From contig NZ_WAAQ01000001.1 in NCBI RefSeq assembly GCF_008868125.1, positions 1,240,001 through 1,304,000 of the forward strand: a stretch of DNA of 64,000 nt. Direction: 5' to 3'. This DNA comes from Microbacterium maritypicum (GTDB lineage Bacteria; Actinomycetota; Actinomycetes; Actinomycetales; Microbacteriaceae). The position numbers and the translations under genes are program-made. Below the pieces are notes generated by a model. The model saw only the letters and a list, made by a program, of their open reading frames with translations, was not told the DNA's origin and searched no databases. This document shows, piece after piece, positions 1 through 11,177 of the stretch; position 1 is the first letter of the stretch; every line of letters begins with the position of its first letter.

Positions 1-353
1 CGGGGGTGCGAGATTTCGGCCTCGGGATGCAGCCCGCCGACGCGGAGCGGGTCTTCGACCGCTTCTGGCGCGCTGACCCTTCTCGTCAGCGCACGATCGG
101 CGGCACGGGACTCGGGCTCTCCATCGCCCTGGGGGATGCGAGTCTGCACGGCGGCACGCTCGAGGTCTGGTCGGAGCTCGGTGTGGGAACGAACTTCGTG
201 CTCACGATCCCCCGGCACGACGGGATCCTGGACGGTCCGAGCCCGATCTCCATCGAGCCGCAGGAGCCGTTCGCGGAGATCGGCGACGCGACGCAGCCGA
301 TCTCGTTGACGGATGCGCCCGCGGGTCTGTTCGACGAGGAGGACCGGTCATGA
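1..353 (+). CDS. mtrB: MtrB-type sensor histidine kinase, C-terminal fragment
   Basis: This is the 3' end of a sensor kinase whose start lies upstream of the window; the reading frame is open from base 3. The visible part is the end of the HATPase_c ATP-binding domain: the DFGLGM segment (N/G1 box) opens the fragment, followed by the F-box-like FDRFWRADPSR and the G2 box GGTGLGLSIA. A Pro/Glu-rich tail of about 45 residues follows. The MtrB assignment rests on the lpqB gene starting in its stop codon (ATGA overlap at 350-353), the conserved actinobacterial mtrA-mtrB-lpqB order. MtrB works with MtrA in cell-wall and division control. Confidence 0.85.
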   Translation, partial: GVRDFGLGMQPADAERVFDRFWRADPSRQRTIGGTGLGLSIALGDASLHGGTLEVWSELGVGTNFVLTIPRHDGILDGPSPISIEPQEPFAEIGDATQPISLTDAPAGLFDEEDRS

Positions 354-2068
354 CCCGGCGACGAGGGACACGGAGGATGCTGGCCATCGCGCTGGCACTC
401 ACTGCGCTTGTGCTTCCTGCGTGCGCGGGACTGCCCACCAGCGGTGATGTCGCCGTCGGCCTGAAGCTCGGGGAGTCCCCGCAGGACGTCGACATCCTGC
501 CGGTCGCCTCCGGCCCCATCACGGGTGCCGGGCCCGAGGAGATCGTCGAGGGCTTCCTCGAGGCCGGGATCACGACGACCGAGAACTGGGACACCGCACG
601 CGACTTCCTCTCGCCCTCGCTGCAGCGGAGCTGGAGTCCCTCGGCAGGTGTGTCGATCGACGTCGGTACGGATACCAGGACCATCACCTCCTCGGTCCCC
701 GACGACGAGGTGGAGGGTGCGGACACCGCTGAGGTCCAGGTCACGCTCGACCTGGTCGCGAGCGTCGACGACTCCGGCGGCTACTCCGAGGCCCTCGGGT
801 CATCCAACGTGGCGTTCACGCTGCAGCGGATGGAGAGCGGCGAATGGCGCATCACGCAGGCGCCGGACGGTGTCGTGATCGACGAGACGCGCTTCACCAA
901 GGTCTTCGAAGGGTATCCGCTGCAGTACTTCGACCTCGGCTGGTCGAGACTGGTGCCTGACATGCGCTGGTTCCCGCGGCGGCAGAGTCCCGCGACGACC
1001 GTCACGCGGGCCCTCATCGGCGGCGAGCCCAGCGGATGGCTGGACCCGGCGGTGCAGAACGCCTTCCCCGCCGACGTGCAGCTGGCACAGGACGCGGTGC
1101 CCATCGTCGGACAGGTGGCCGATGTCGCGCTCACGCGCCCCGCTTCGGGCCTCGATACGGCCACTCTCGCCCGCATGCGCACCCAGCTTCAGGCGACCCT
1201 CCGCGGCGCCGGCGTCGCGGTCACCCAGGTGCGGTTCACCGTCGACGGGCGCGACCTCGGTGCCGGCGTGGCGGACGTGGTGGAGCCGTCGGCCGAGGTC
1301 GGCACACTCGTGCTGCAGAACGGCGCCTTCGGGCGGATCGTCGGCGATGAGATCTCGCCCCTCACCGGTATCAGCTCGGAGATCACCGCCATCACGCAAC
1401 CCATCGTCTCGATCGATGTGGCTGCGGATGACTCCCGCGCCGCCACGCAGCTCGGTGACCAGCACGTCTATCTGATCGGCGAGGGAAGCCTCGACGAGCT
1501 CGATTCCCGTCCAGGGCTCATCAGACCCTCGCTCGACTCCTACGGGTACACCTGGTCCGTCCCCGCGGGAGCGCCCACGGCCTTGCAGGCGTCGGGGAGC
1601 GATGCCGTGGCGCATCAAGTCGCGACGGCGTGGCCGAGCGCCTCGGCGATCTCTCATCTGAGGGTCGCACCGGACGGCGCCAGGGTGGCTGCCGTGGTGA
1701 CCGTCGGCAAGCAGATGTGGGTCGTGGTCGCAGCCGTGGTTCGCGACTCGGCGGGCATCCCGATCGAGCTCGGCGAGGTCAAGCAGTTGACCCAGTTGTT
1801 CGAGCCGGCGACGGGGCTGTCCTGGCTGGGTGCAGACCGTGTGGGAGTCCTCGTCGATCCGAACAGCCCGCGTCTTCTCACTCAGATGGTGGGAGGGCCC
1901 GGTTCGGCAGAGGCGGCCCCCAGCAATGCGATCTCGATCGCAGGCGCTCGCACCGCTTCCGGCGTGCGGATCCTCGGAGCGAACGGCGAGCTGTTCGCCC
2001 ACGCGGGGTCGGCATGGCGCGAGGTCGCGTCCGGCGTCTCCGTGCTCGCCACTCGCGTCGGCGAGTGA
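350..2068 (+). CDS. lpqB: LpqB family lipoprotein, MtrAB accessory
   Basis: A 572-residue lipoprotein. It has an Arg-rich N-terminus, a hydrophobic stretch and a lipobox L-P-A-C with Cys25 as the predicted lipidated residue, so it should sit on the outer face of the membrane. The body matches the LpqB layout: an N-terminal region, a GerM-like middle part and a C-terminal propeller-like half (repeats such as HLRVAPDGARVAAV). The length agrees with the family. It overlaps the stop of mtrB by 4 nt, so the two are translationally coupled. LpqB proteins are known to interact with MtrB and influence MtrA signalling; the same role here is inferred. Confidence 0.9.
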   Translation: MTRRRGTRRMLAIALALTALVLPACAGLPTSGDVAVGLKLGESPQDVDILPVASGPITGAGPEEIVEGFLEAGITTTENWDTARDFLSPSLQRSWSPSAGVSIDVGTDTRTITSSVPDDEVEGADTAEVQVTLDLVASVDDSGGYSEALGSSNVAFTLQRMESGEWRITQAPDGVVIDETRFTKVFEGYPLQYFDLGWSRLVPDMRWFPRRQSPATTVTRALIGGEPSGWLDPAVQNAFPADVQLAQDAVPIVGQVADVALTRPASGLDTATLARMRTQLQATLRGAGVAVTQVRFTVDGRDLGAGVADVVEPSAEVGTLVLQNGAFGRIVGDEISPLTGISSEITAITQPIVSIDVAADDSRAATQLGDQHVYLIGEGSLDELDSRPGLIRPSLDSYGYTWSVPAGAPTALQASGSDAVAHQVATAWPSASAISHLRVAPDGARVAAVVTVGKQMWVVVAAVVRDSAGIPIELGEVKQLTQLFEPATGLSWLGADRVGVLVDPNSPRLLTQMVGGPGSAEAAPSNAISIAGARTASGVRILGANGELFAHAGSAWREVASGVSVLATRVGE

Positions 2069-2149
2069 CATTCCCTGCACCGACGGCGGTCGTCACACGA
2101 TCGTGCGCAGAACGGAGTTCTCTGGCGGAACCGGGCGGATCCACGGCCG

Positions 2150-2155
2150 CATACT
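2150..2155 (+). promoter_or_regulatory. Candidate -10 of leaderless comF-like gene
   Basis: CATACT lies 6 nt before the ATG at 2162 and no Shine-Dalgarno sequence is visible, so the transcript probably begins at or next to the start codon. Confidence 0.5.
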
Positions 2156-2161
2156 CCTCGC

Positions 2162-2809
2162 ATGTGGACGAAGCCCCAGCTGCTCGGCGTCGGCGCGGAG
2201 ATCGCCGCGTTCCTCCTCGCAGCGTCGTGTGCCGGCTGTGATGAGCCGGGAACACTCCTGTGCCCGCAATGCCGAGAGGCGCTCGCACCGACCCCGCAGA
2301 TCGCGGTGACGCCTCGAGGGATGCAGGTCACGGCCGCCCTTCGGTTCGAGGGTGTCGCGGCCCGGTGCATCCGTCGCCTCAAGGGTGAGGGCGAGACGCT
2401 CCTCGCCCGTCCGCTCGGCGCGGCCCTGGCGACGGTGCTCGCGCCTTCGGTGGGCGCGGCGACGTGGGTCGTGCCGGTGCCGACGACCAGGAGCGCGTTC
2501 CGTCGGCGCGGCTATCGCGTCCCCGACCTCCTGATCCGTCGAGCGCAGTCCGAGCCGCAGCGGCTGCTCTCCCTCGCGAGCCGCACGGTCGACCAACGTG
2601 ATCTCGGTGTGCGGGCACGAGAGGCGAACGTACGCGGAGCCTTGCGTGCGCGTCGGAGGGGGGAGGGCGCCGAAGCGGTGATCGTCGACGACGTCGTCAC
2701 CACCGGGGCGACGCTGGATGAAGCGTCGCGAGCCCTGAGATCAGCCGGATTCCGTGTGGTGGCGGCGGTCGCGCTCGCCGCCACGCCGCGTCGCAGCGGA
2801 TTCGGATGA
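2162..2809 (+). CDS. ComF family phosphoribosyltransferase-like protein
   Basis: A 215-residue protein of the ComF/GntX family. Near the N-terminus it has paired cysteine motifs (CAGC and CPQC, about residues 23-40) that look like a zinc finger. The C-terminal half is a type I phosphoribosyltransferase fold with the PRPP-binding loop VIVDDVVTTGATLDEA. In competent bacteria ComF takes part in DNA uptake; in actinobacteria the function is not settled. It stands alone between lpqB and hpf. The start was chosen at the ATG preceded by a -10-like hexamer. Confidence 0.85.
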   Translation: MWTKPQLLGVGAEIAAFLLAASCAGCDEPGTLLCPQCREALAPTPQIAVTPRGMQVTAALRFEGVAARCIRRLKGEGETLLARPLGAALATVLAPSVGAATWVVPVPTTRSAFRRRGYRVPDLLIRRAQSEPQRLLSLASRTVDQRDLGVRAREANVRGALRARRRGEGAEAVIVDDVVTTGATLDEASRALRSAGFRVVAAVALAATPRRSGFG

Positions 2810-2850
2810 ACCTCATCGGGGATGCACCGGCGACACAGGGGAACCAGGCC

Positions 2851-2879
2851 GTGACATCCGCCGATCAGCGGACTACGGT
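2851..2879 (+). promoter_or_regulatory. Promoter of hpf
   Basis: GTGACA (2851-2856), a 17-nt spacer and TACGGT (2874-2879) form a near-consensus housekeeping promoter. Transcription should start near 2886, giving a 5' leader of about 55 nt before hpf. Confidence 0.6.
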
Positions 2880-2941
2880 GGGGGGACACAAGGCGACCAC
2901 GGTCCGCCCTTGGCCGGGAGGACCGGGACAAGGAGGCAGCA

Positions 2942-3598
2942 ATGGAAACAAGCATCGTTGGCGTCGGAGTGGGTATCACCGATCGCTTCCGAACCGTTGT
3001 CGAAGAGAAGATCGCCAAGATCCAGATGCTCGCGTCTCGCGCGCAGAGACTGGATGTGAAAGTCACCCATCGCGTGTATCGCAACGGTCGTGTCCCCGAC
3101 GAGACCGTCGAGCTGACACTGATCGGGAAGGGACCGGTCGTTCGCGCAGAGGCGACGGACGGAGACAAGTTCGTCGCCCTCGATCTCGCTGTCGACAAGA
3201 TGTCCGAGCAACTGCGTCGCGCCAAGGAGAAGCGAGTCGACGGACGACAGCACCCCCGCGGCGCGCACTTCGAGAAGGGAAGCGGATCGCTCGAGGGCAT
3301 CGACGTCCAGCCGGCGTCGGCCGACATCCTCCACGCGGTGGCGACCGGCAGCATGCCGGTGCAGCAGAGCGAAGAGGAAGAATACTCGCCCGTCGTCATC
3401 CGCACGAAGAGCTTCGATGCGGAGTGGATGACCGTTGAGGAAGCCGTCGACAGGATGGAACTGGTCGGACACGACTTCTTCCTCTTCGTGGATGTGCGCA
3501 CCGACCACCCGAGCGTCGTCTACCGCCGCAAGGGCTGGGATTACGGTGTGATCGCGTTGAGCACTCAGGCTCCGCCCTCCGAGGCTCTCGCCTCCTGA
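2942..3598 (+). CDS. hpf: Ribosome hibernation promoting factor, long form
   Basis: A 218-residue long-form HPF. The N-terminal S30AE/RaiA-like domain (about residues 1-105) binds the 30S decoding region. After a charged linker, the C-terminal dimerisation domain (about residues 155-205) contains SFDAEWMTVEEAVDRMEL and a DFFLFVDVRT strand typical of long HPFs, which drive 100S ribosome dimer formation in stationary phase. AGGAGG at 2931-2936 sits 5 nt before the ATG. The gene is monocistronic, with its own promoter and a strong terminator. Confidence 0.95.
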   Translation: METSIVGVGVGITDRFRTVVEEKIAKIQMLASRAQRLDVKVTHRVYRNGRVPDETVELTLIGKGPVVRAEATDGDKFVALDLAVDKMSEQLRRAKEKRVDGRQHPRGAHFEKGSGSLEGIDVQPASADILHAVATGSMPVQQSEEEEYSPVVIRTKSFDAEWMTVEEAVDRMELVGHDFFLFVDVRTDHPSVVYRRKGWDYGVIALSTQAPPSEALAS

Positions 3599-3608
3599 TC
3601 CGCAGTGC

Positions 3609-3644
3609 ACGACGGCCCGATCCCGGAAGGGATCGGGCCGTCGT
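3609..3644. terminator. Terminator after hpf
   Basis: A perfect 16-bp inverted repeat (3609-3624 and 3629-3644) closes on a GGAA tetraloop. It lies between hpf and the convergent gene at 3673 and could serve both strands. No U-tract follows. Confidence 0.85.
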
Positions 3645-3672
3645 GATGTCCGGATGCCGAGACGCGTCGGAA

Positions 3673-5001
3673 TCAGTCGAAGATGCCGTCGAGCAGACTG
3701 CCGATCACGAGACCGCCGAGGATGCCGGACGCGAGGTCTCCGCCACCACCGCCGCGCCGTCCGCCGCCACCGCCCCAGCCGCCGCCACCGCCCCAGCCCT
3801 GGTCCTGCGGGCGGGAGGAGTCGATGTCGCGCTGGGCGAGCTGAAGTGCCTCGGATGCGAGGTGAGCGACCCGGCGGGCTTGCACGAGTGCCGCCTCGCG
3901 GGTGTCCTCGGCGGGCAGCAGATCCGACAGATCCACACGAAGCCTCTCCGCCTCGGCGAGGCGGGTGCGGGCGTCTGCGCCGATCCATCCGCGGTGTCCG
4001 GAGATGAGGCCGCGGGCCACGCCCAGCTGGCGGTCGGCGTCATCGATCGCGTGCTGCACCTGCGCGATGCTCGGCAGCGGGTTGTCCGCGCGATGACGTG
4101 CCTTGGCGATCGCCTCGTCGAGCGCCGAGTTGGCGTCACGCAACTGGGAGAGCTCGGCGAACGGGTCGTTCGGCTGTCCGGAGGGCGTGAGCGCTGCGAG
4201 GGCGCTCTGCAGCTCGGCGACGGCCTGGGCGACGGCGGGTACGTTCGGCGCGGTGCGAGCGGCGATGAGATCCCCACGGGAGTCGGCCACGACCTCGGCG
4301 AGGGTGGACTCGGCGCGCAGCGCCTCGATCTCGAAGTCCTCCACCGCATCGAGCAACGCGGACGCACGTCGTGTGGCTTCGGTCGCCGTCTCCAGGGCGA
4401 CGTTCGCCTCCTCGTTCTGCTTCGCCGCGCGACGACGCTCCGAGACATCGGCGCTGTGCGTCGCGAAGCTGATGAGCTGCTCGGCCTCCGCCGCGCTGGC
4501 CGTGATCTGGTGCATGGCGGAATCGGAGTATCGGGCCGAGAGCCGAGCGACGGCCTCGTTGGTCTGCGGGATCCGAGCGCTGAGGGCGGCTGCCTCGGCC
4601 CGTACCTGCGCGATGATCTCGGGCGCGCGGCGAACCTTGGCGACCGACTCGGCGAGGACCGACGTCTTCTCGTCGAGCAGGTCCTGGGCCCAGTCGCAGA
4701 GCTGGAGGATGCGGGCGTTGCGGGTACGGAGCTCCTCGACGGTGTCGGGAATCTCGTCGTGGTTCAACTGGTGGAGCTGGAACGCCTCGCGCAGGTGGGT
4801 GCGCACCGCGGCGAGAGCCTTGCGCAGGTCACCGGTGAGCGACTCGCCGAGTTCCGCTTCGGCGAAGGAGAGCTCGTCCGAGGTCGTGCGGATCCGCTCG
4901 TCGGCGCTGACCAGGGCCTGTTCGGCACGGCGAGCCAGATCGGCGTCCTGTGCGGCGAGTTCTTCCTGTTCGCGTTTGCGTTTGCCCCAAAATCCAGCCA
5001 T
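3673..5001 (-). CDS. Coiled-coil protein with glycine-rich C-terminus; paralogue of the TPM protein's tail
   Basis: A 442-residue protein of unknown function, almost entirely helical and Ala/Glu/Arg-rich, followed by a Gly/Trp/Arg-rich stretch (about 405-425) and a hydrophobic end with ASGILGGLVIGSLLDGIFD. It has no signal peptide. It clearly resembles the cytoplasmic part of the TPM-domain protein at 50900-52942: ALVSADERIRTTSDEL matches ALVQADDAITSSREEL, and GADARTRLAEAERL matches GSTARTRLANAEASL. The TPM and transmembrane parts are absent here. It lies 105 bp downstream of a PadR regulator on the same strand, so PadR control is possible. An envelope-stress or membrane-associated role is inference only. 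Confidence 0.75.
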   Translation of the reverse strand: MAGFWGKRKREQEELAAQDADLARRAEQALVSADERIRTTSDELSFAEAELGESLTGDLRKALAAVRTHLREAFQLHQLNHDEIPDTVEELRTRNARILQLCDWAQDLLDEKTSVLAESVAKVRRAPEIIAQVRAEAAALSARIPQTNEAVARLSARYSDSAMHQITASAAEAEQLISFATHSADVSERRRAAKQNEEANVALETATEATRRASALLDAVEDFEIEALRAESTLAEVVADSRGDLIAARTAPNVPAVAQAVAELQSALAALTPSGQPNDPFAELSQLRDANSALDEAIAKARHRADNPLPSIAQVQHAIDDADRQLGVARGLISGHRGWIGADARTRLAEAERLRVDLSDLLPAEDTREAALVQARRVAHLASEALQLAQRDIDSSRPQDQGWGGGGGWGGGGGRRGGGGGDLASGILGGLVIGSLLDGIFD

Positions 5002-5106
5002 GAACCGATCCTAGTTTCCCCGGGGCCTGTGGTGGCTGAGCATCCGCTCGGGGCGAACGGGGATCTCACGCCCGTCGCGGCGTGCGGAAGACGTCGGCGA
5101 CGCCGG

Positions 5107-5727
5107 TCACAGGGCGGGCACGGGCGCGGCGATCGGGGCTCCGGCCTTCGCCGGCCTCCCGCGCTTGGGGCGTTCGGCGGTGAGCTCGAGCGACAGCGCA
5201 TGGCGGGGATGCCCGCTGAGGCGCTGCGCCGCGTGATCGAGCCAGCGGACTTCGGCCTCCGCGGCGAAGATCATGGAGTCGGCGACCAGCGACCACGCGA
5301 GTCCTTCGGGGTCGTCCCCGTCTCCTCGCGCCTGTCGCTCGTGCTGGAGCGCTTCCAGCTGTCGCATCGATGCCGATCGCTGCGCGTCGATCGTGGCTGC
5401 GGCGTCGACGCCGGGGAGGGTCGCTGCGACGGCCAGTTTGATCGCCAGTTCGTCGCGGGTGCCCTGGGAGCGCACGACGGGGGAGGAGAGCCAGTTCTCG
5501 ACGTCCGTGTGCCCCGCATCCGTGATCTGCCAGTACACATGACCGTGGTCGTCGGCATCGCCACGCGAGACCAGCCCGTCGCGTTCCAGGCGCTCGAGGG
5601 TGTTGTAGATCTGTCCGACGTTCAGCGGCCAGATCGAGCCGGTGCGGCGATCGAACTCGTGTCGGAGCTGGTAGCCGTAGCAGGGCCCCTGCGCGAGGAT
5701 GGCGAGCAGGCTCTGGCGTACTGACAT
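5107..5727 (-). CDS. PadR family transcriptional regulator
   Basis: A 206-residue PadR protein. The N-terminal winged helix (about residues 1-80) contains the family hallmarks LLAILAQGPCYGYQL and GQIYNTLERLERDGLV. A longer helical C-terminal dimerisation domain (PadR_C/Vir_reg type) follows, and the tail is basic (KRGRPAK, AT-hook-like). PadR proteins usually repress a neighbouring transporter or stress gene and themselves. A GGAGATGA segment just upstream of the ATG serves as ribosome binding site. The nearest same-strand gene downstream is the coiled-coil protein at 3673. Confidence 0.9.
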   Translation of the reverse strand: MSVRQSLLAILAQGPCYGYQLRHEFDRRTGSIWPLNVGQIYNTLERLERDGLVSRGDADDHGHVYWQITDAGHTDVENWLSSPVVRSQGTRDELAIKLAVAATLPGVDAAATIDAQRSASMRQLEALQHERQARGDGDDPEGLAWSLVADSMIFAAEAEVRWLDHAAQRLSGHPRHALSLELTAERPKRGRPAKAGAPIAAPVPAL

Positions 5728-5761
5728 CGTTCATCTCCGTTACCGTGCGTGGGAATGCGAT

Positions 5762-5782
5762 ACCGAGTATATGGTTATCGGT
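5762..5782. promoter_or_regulatory. Candidate PadR operator
   Basis: ACCGA (5762-5766) and TCGGT (5778-5782) form an inverted repeat around an AT-rich centre containing ATAT, 35 bp upstream of the padR start. PadR proteins commonly bind AT-rich dyads in their own promoters. The assignment comes from position and symmetry only. Confidence 0.45.
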
Positions 5783-5916
5783 CGCACCCCCGGACCGACG
5801 CGCGGGACCACCATGCAGGCGACGTGCAGGTCACGGCCCGGTAACATGGCGAAGTATGCCTGGCGTCGGGTTCACCGATGGCCGGCGATTTACCCACTGA
5901 CAGGGAGATGACATCC

Positions 5917-8718
<2,802 letters not shown>

Positions 8719-8731
8719 TCTCTCCGCACAA

Positions 8732-8763
8732 AGGAGGGCCAGTCCGCGTGGATTGGCCCTCCT
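8732..8763 (+). terminator. Terminator after secA
   Basis: A 14-bp stem (8732-8745 and 8750-8763, one G-U pair) with a GCGT loop lies 13 nt after the secA stop codon. Confidence 0.85.
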
Positions 8764-8773
8764 CTCGTCGCTG

Positions 8774-8779
8774 TAGGCT
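8774..8779 (+). promoter_or_regulatory. Candidate -10 of leaderless alaA
   Basis: TAGGCT lies 6 nt before the alaA ATG and directly after the secA terminator. No Shine-Dalgarno sequence is present. Confidence 0.55.
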
Positions 8780-8785
8780 TGGTCG

Positions 8786-10012
8786 ATGACCCCAACGCGC
8801 AACTTCGACCAGTCGTCGAAGCTCAAGAACGTCCTGTACGAGATTCGCGGAAACGCCCTCGTCGAGGCGGCGCGCTTGGAGGCGGAGGGGCACCAGATCC
8901 TCAAGCTGAACACCGGCAACCCGGCGATCTTCGGCTTCGACGCCCCGCACCAGATCGTGCGCGACATGCTCGCCGCGCTGCCGACGGCCCACGGATACAG
9001 CGACAGCAAGGGCATCGTCTCGGCTCGACGTGCCGTGGTGAGCCGGTACGAGGAGATCGAGGGCTTCCCGCGGTTCGACCCCGACGACGTGTACCTCGGG
9101 AACGGTGTCTCCGAGCTCATCACGATGACGATGCAGGCGCTGCTCGACGAGGGCGACGAGGTCCTCATCCCGGCGCCGGACTACCCGCTCTGGACGGCGA
9201 TGACCAGCCTCGCCGGCGGCACTCCCGTCCACTACCTCTGCGATGAGGATGACCAGTGGCAGCCCGACCTCGAGGACATCCGATCGAAGATCACGCCGCG
9301 CACCAAGGCGCTGGTCATCATCAACCCGAACAACCCCACGGGAGTGGTGTACTCCCGCCAGATCCTCGAGGGCTTGGTGCAGATCGCTCGAGAGCACCAG
9401 CTGCTGCTGCTCTCCGACGAGATCTACGACCGCATCCTGTTCGACGGCGCCGTGCACATCCCGACGGCGACTCTCGCCCCTGATCTGCTCTGCCTGACCT
9501 TCAACGGCCTGTCCAAGACGTATCGCGTGGCCGGATTCCGCTCGGGATGGATGGTCATCACAGGGCCGCAGGACCACGCCAAGGGGTTCATCGAGGGGAT
9601 CACGCTGCTCGCGTCGACCCGACTCTGCCCGAACGTCCCGGCCCAGCACGCCCTGCAGGCGGCGCTCTCCGGCGTGCAGTCGATCGAGGCGCTCATCGCT
9701 CCGACCGGGCGCCTGCACGAGCAGCGGGACATCGCCTGGGAAGGTCTCGAGTCGATCCCCGGCGTCTCGTGCGTGAAGCCCCAGGGGGCGTTGTACGCAT
9801 TCCCACGGCTCGACCCGAACGTGCATGAGATCAGGGACGACGCGCGGCTCGTCTACGACCTGCTGGTCTCGGAGCACATCCTCCTGGTCCAGGGCACCGG
9901 CTTCAACTGGGCCACCCCTGACCACCTTCGCCTGGTCACGCTCCCCGAGCCCCGAGTGCTGAGCGAAGCCGTCGAACGACTGGGGAACTTCCTCGCGAGC
10001 TATCGGCAGTAG
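8786..10012 (+). CDS. alaA: Alanine-type aminotransferase (pyridoxal phosphate)
   Basis: A 408-residue class I/II aminotransferase closely resembling E. coli AlaA. Shared segments include LEAEGHQILKLNTGNPA, FGFDAPHQIV, IGNGVSELI-like LGNGVSELITMTMQALL and ITPRTKALVIINPNNPTG. The pyridoxal phosphate lysine lies in NGLSKTYRVAGFRSGWM. It should interconvert pyruvate plus glutamate with alanine plus 2-oxoglutarate in the cytoplasm. Its last 77 bp are also coding on the opposite strand (end of the ATPase gene at 9936). Confidence 0.93.
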   Translation: MTPTRNFDQSSKLKNVLYEIRGNALVEAARLEAEGHQILKLNTGNPAIFGFDAPHQIVRDMLAALPTAHGYSDSKGIVSARRAVVSRYEEIEGFPRFDPDDVYLGNGVSELITMTMQALLDEGDEVLIPAPDYPLWTAMTSLAGGTPVHYLCDEDDQWQPDLEDIRSKITPRTKALVIINPNNPTGVVYSRQILEGLVQIAREHQLLLLSDEIYDRILFDGAVHIPTATLAPDLLCLTFNGLSKTYRVAGFRSGWMVITGPQDHAKGFIEGITLLASTRLCPNVPAQHALQAALSGVQSIEALIAPTGRLHEQRDIAWEGLESIPGVSCVKPQGALYAFPRLDPNVHEIRDDARLVYDLLVSEHILLVQGTGFNWATPDHLRLVTLPEPRVLSEAVERLGNFLASYRQ

Positions 10013-11177
10013 CGGACGCGGCGTCCGCCGGGAAGAGCGTCGACGCCAGTCGTCTCACGGCTGCGAGGAACGGCGAACGGGGCGCGACATCGGTCATGGG
10101 CCGGGCGTGCAGCAGAGCGGCATCCGCTGCGCGCTGGTCGAACGGCAGGAAGACGACATCGGTGATGCCCGCGAACCTCTCGAGCGTGCGTCGCACCTGA
10201 CCACGCGCATCGATGCCGAGCGGGCCCGGTCGCACCTGATTGACGACGACGACGACGGGCGTGGGGGCGGTGAGACGCCGCAGTTCGGCGTGCTCACGTA
10301 CGAATCTGCTGATGCCGAGCGGGTCGGCCGATGCGACCGCGATGATCAGGTCTGCCTCGTTCAACGAGGCCGTGGTCGCCGCATGGCGCCGGGGCCCGGC
10401 AAGGTCGTACGTGACCTCCTCGTCGGCGTCGAAGGCAGCGGCCACATCGACGACCGTCTCCTCGGACCACTCGCGGCAGGCGCCGAGCGTGGCCCGCAGG
10501 CGGATCGATGACAGCTCGGGCCAGCGGCTGGGACGATTGATACCGGGCAGCACCTCGATATCACCGCCGCCCGTGGCCACCGTCGTGGCGAGTCTTGTCA
10601 GCTCGGCGGAGTCGAGCGCACCGCGTTCCGCCCGCCGGCACGCTGCGGCGACACCGGGCGCGTCGTCGCTGAGACCGAGAAGCAGGGCGAGCGCGGGCGC
10701 GACCGTGTCGGTGTCGACCAGCGCTGTCTTGCGTCCGCGGCGGGAGAATTCCACGGCCAGTTGGATAGCGAGGGTCGACCGCCCCGGAGCGCCGTGCGGT
10801 CCCCAGACCGCGATCACGCGATGCGGAAGGACGGACTGCGGGCGTGGCACGGTGTCTGTCTCGGATGCCAGCGCGGCAGCGATCTCCCATCCTGCCGCTT
10901 CCGGGCGGAGGGCCGCCGACAGCCCGAGACGCCCCAGCAGGCGGCTGTCTGCGCCGCCGAGCGCCAGGATGCGCACCCCGGCACGGTCGCATGCGGAGAT
11001 CAGCTCGGCGCTCAGCACCGCTCTGGTGGCGGGGACGATGATCGCCTCCGCGCCCGGAGGCACCTCGATGACGGCGGTGGGGGAGAGGATCGCGACGACG
11101 TCGATGCCTTCGAGCGCCAGCTCCGCCGCCAGCTCGCCCGCCCGTGGCTGAGGGATCGCCACCACGACGCCGGTCAC
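9936..11177 (-). CDS. Ssd/CpaE-like MinD-family ATPase with altered P-loop
   Basis: A 413-residue protein with an N-terminal receiver-like half (about residues 1-120) and a MinD/ParA-like half, resembling actinobacterial Ssd (septum site-determining) and CpaE proteins. The P-loop reads GPHGAPGRST: the catalytic Lys is replaced by Arg, and the N-terminal signature Lys of MinD proteins is missing. The following LVDTDTVAPALALLLGL matches the Walker A' region. GTG start, overlapping the upstream SAF gene's stop by 4 nt (11174-11177), so the two are coupled. Ssd-type proteins are linked to septum placement, CpaE to Flp pilus assembly; which applies is unknown. The 3' end overlaps alaA antisense by 77 bp. 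Confidence 0.8.
   Translation of the reverse strand: MTGVVVAIPQPRAGELAAELALEGIDVVAILSPTAVIEVPPGAEAIIVPATRAVLSAELISACDRAGVRILALGGADSRLLGRLGLSAALRPEAAGWEIAAALASETDTVPRPQSVLPHRVIAVWGPHGAPGRSTLAIQLAVEFSRRGRKTALVDTDTVAPALALLLGLSDDAPGVAAACRRAERGALDSAELTRLATTVATGGGDIEVLPGINRPSRWPELSSIRLRATLGACREWSEETVVDVAAAFDADEEVTYDLAGPRRHAATTASLNEADLIIAVASADPLGISRFVREHAELRRLTAPTPVVVVVNQVRPGPLGIDARGQVRRTLERFAGITDVVFLPFDQRAADAALLHARPMTDVAPRSPFLAAVRRLASTLFPADAASATADSSRGSSPVVRRLRSALGARGA

Noticed and set aside
3643..5724. A 693-codon open frame on the plus strand
   Set aside because: It runs through hpf's terminator and antisense to two supported genes.
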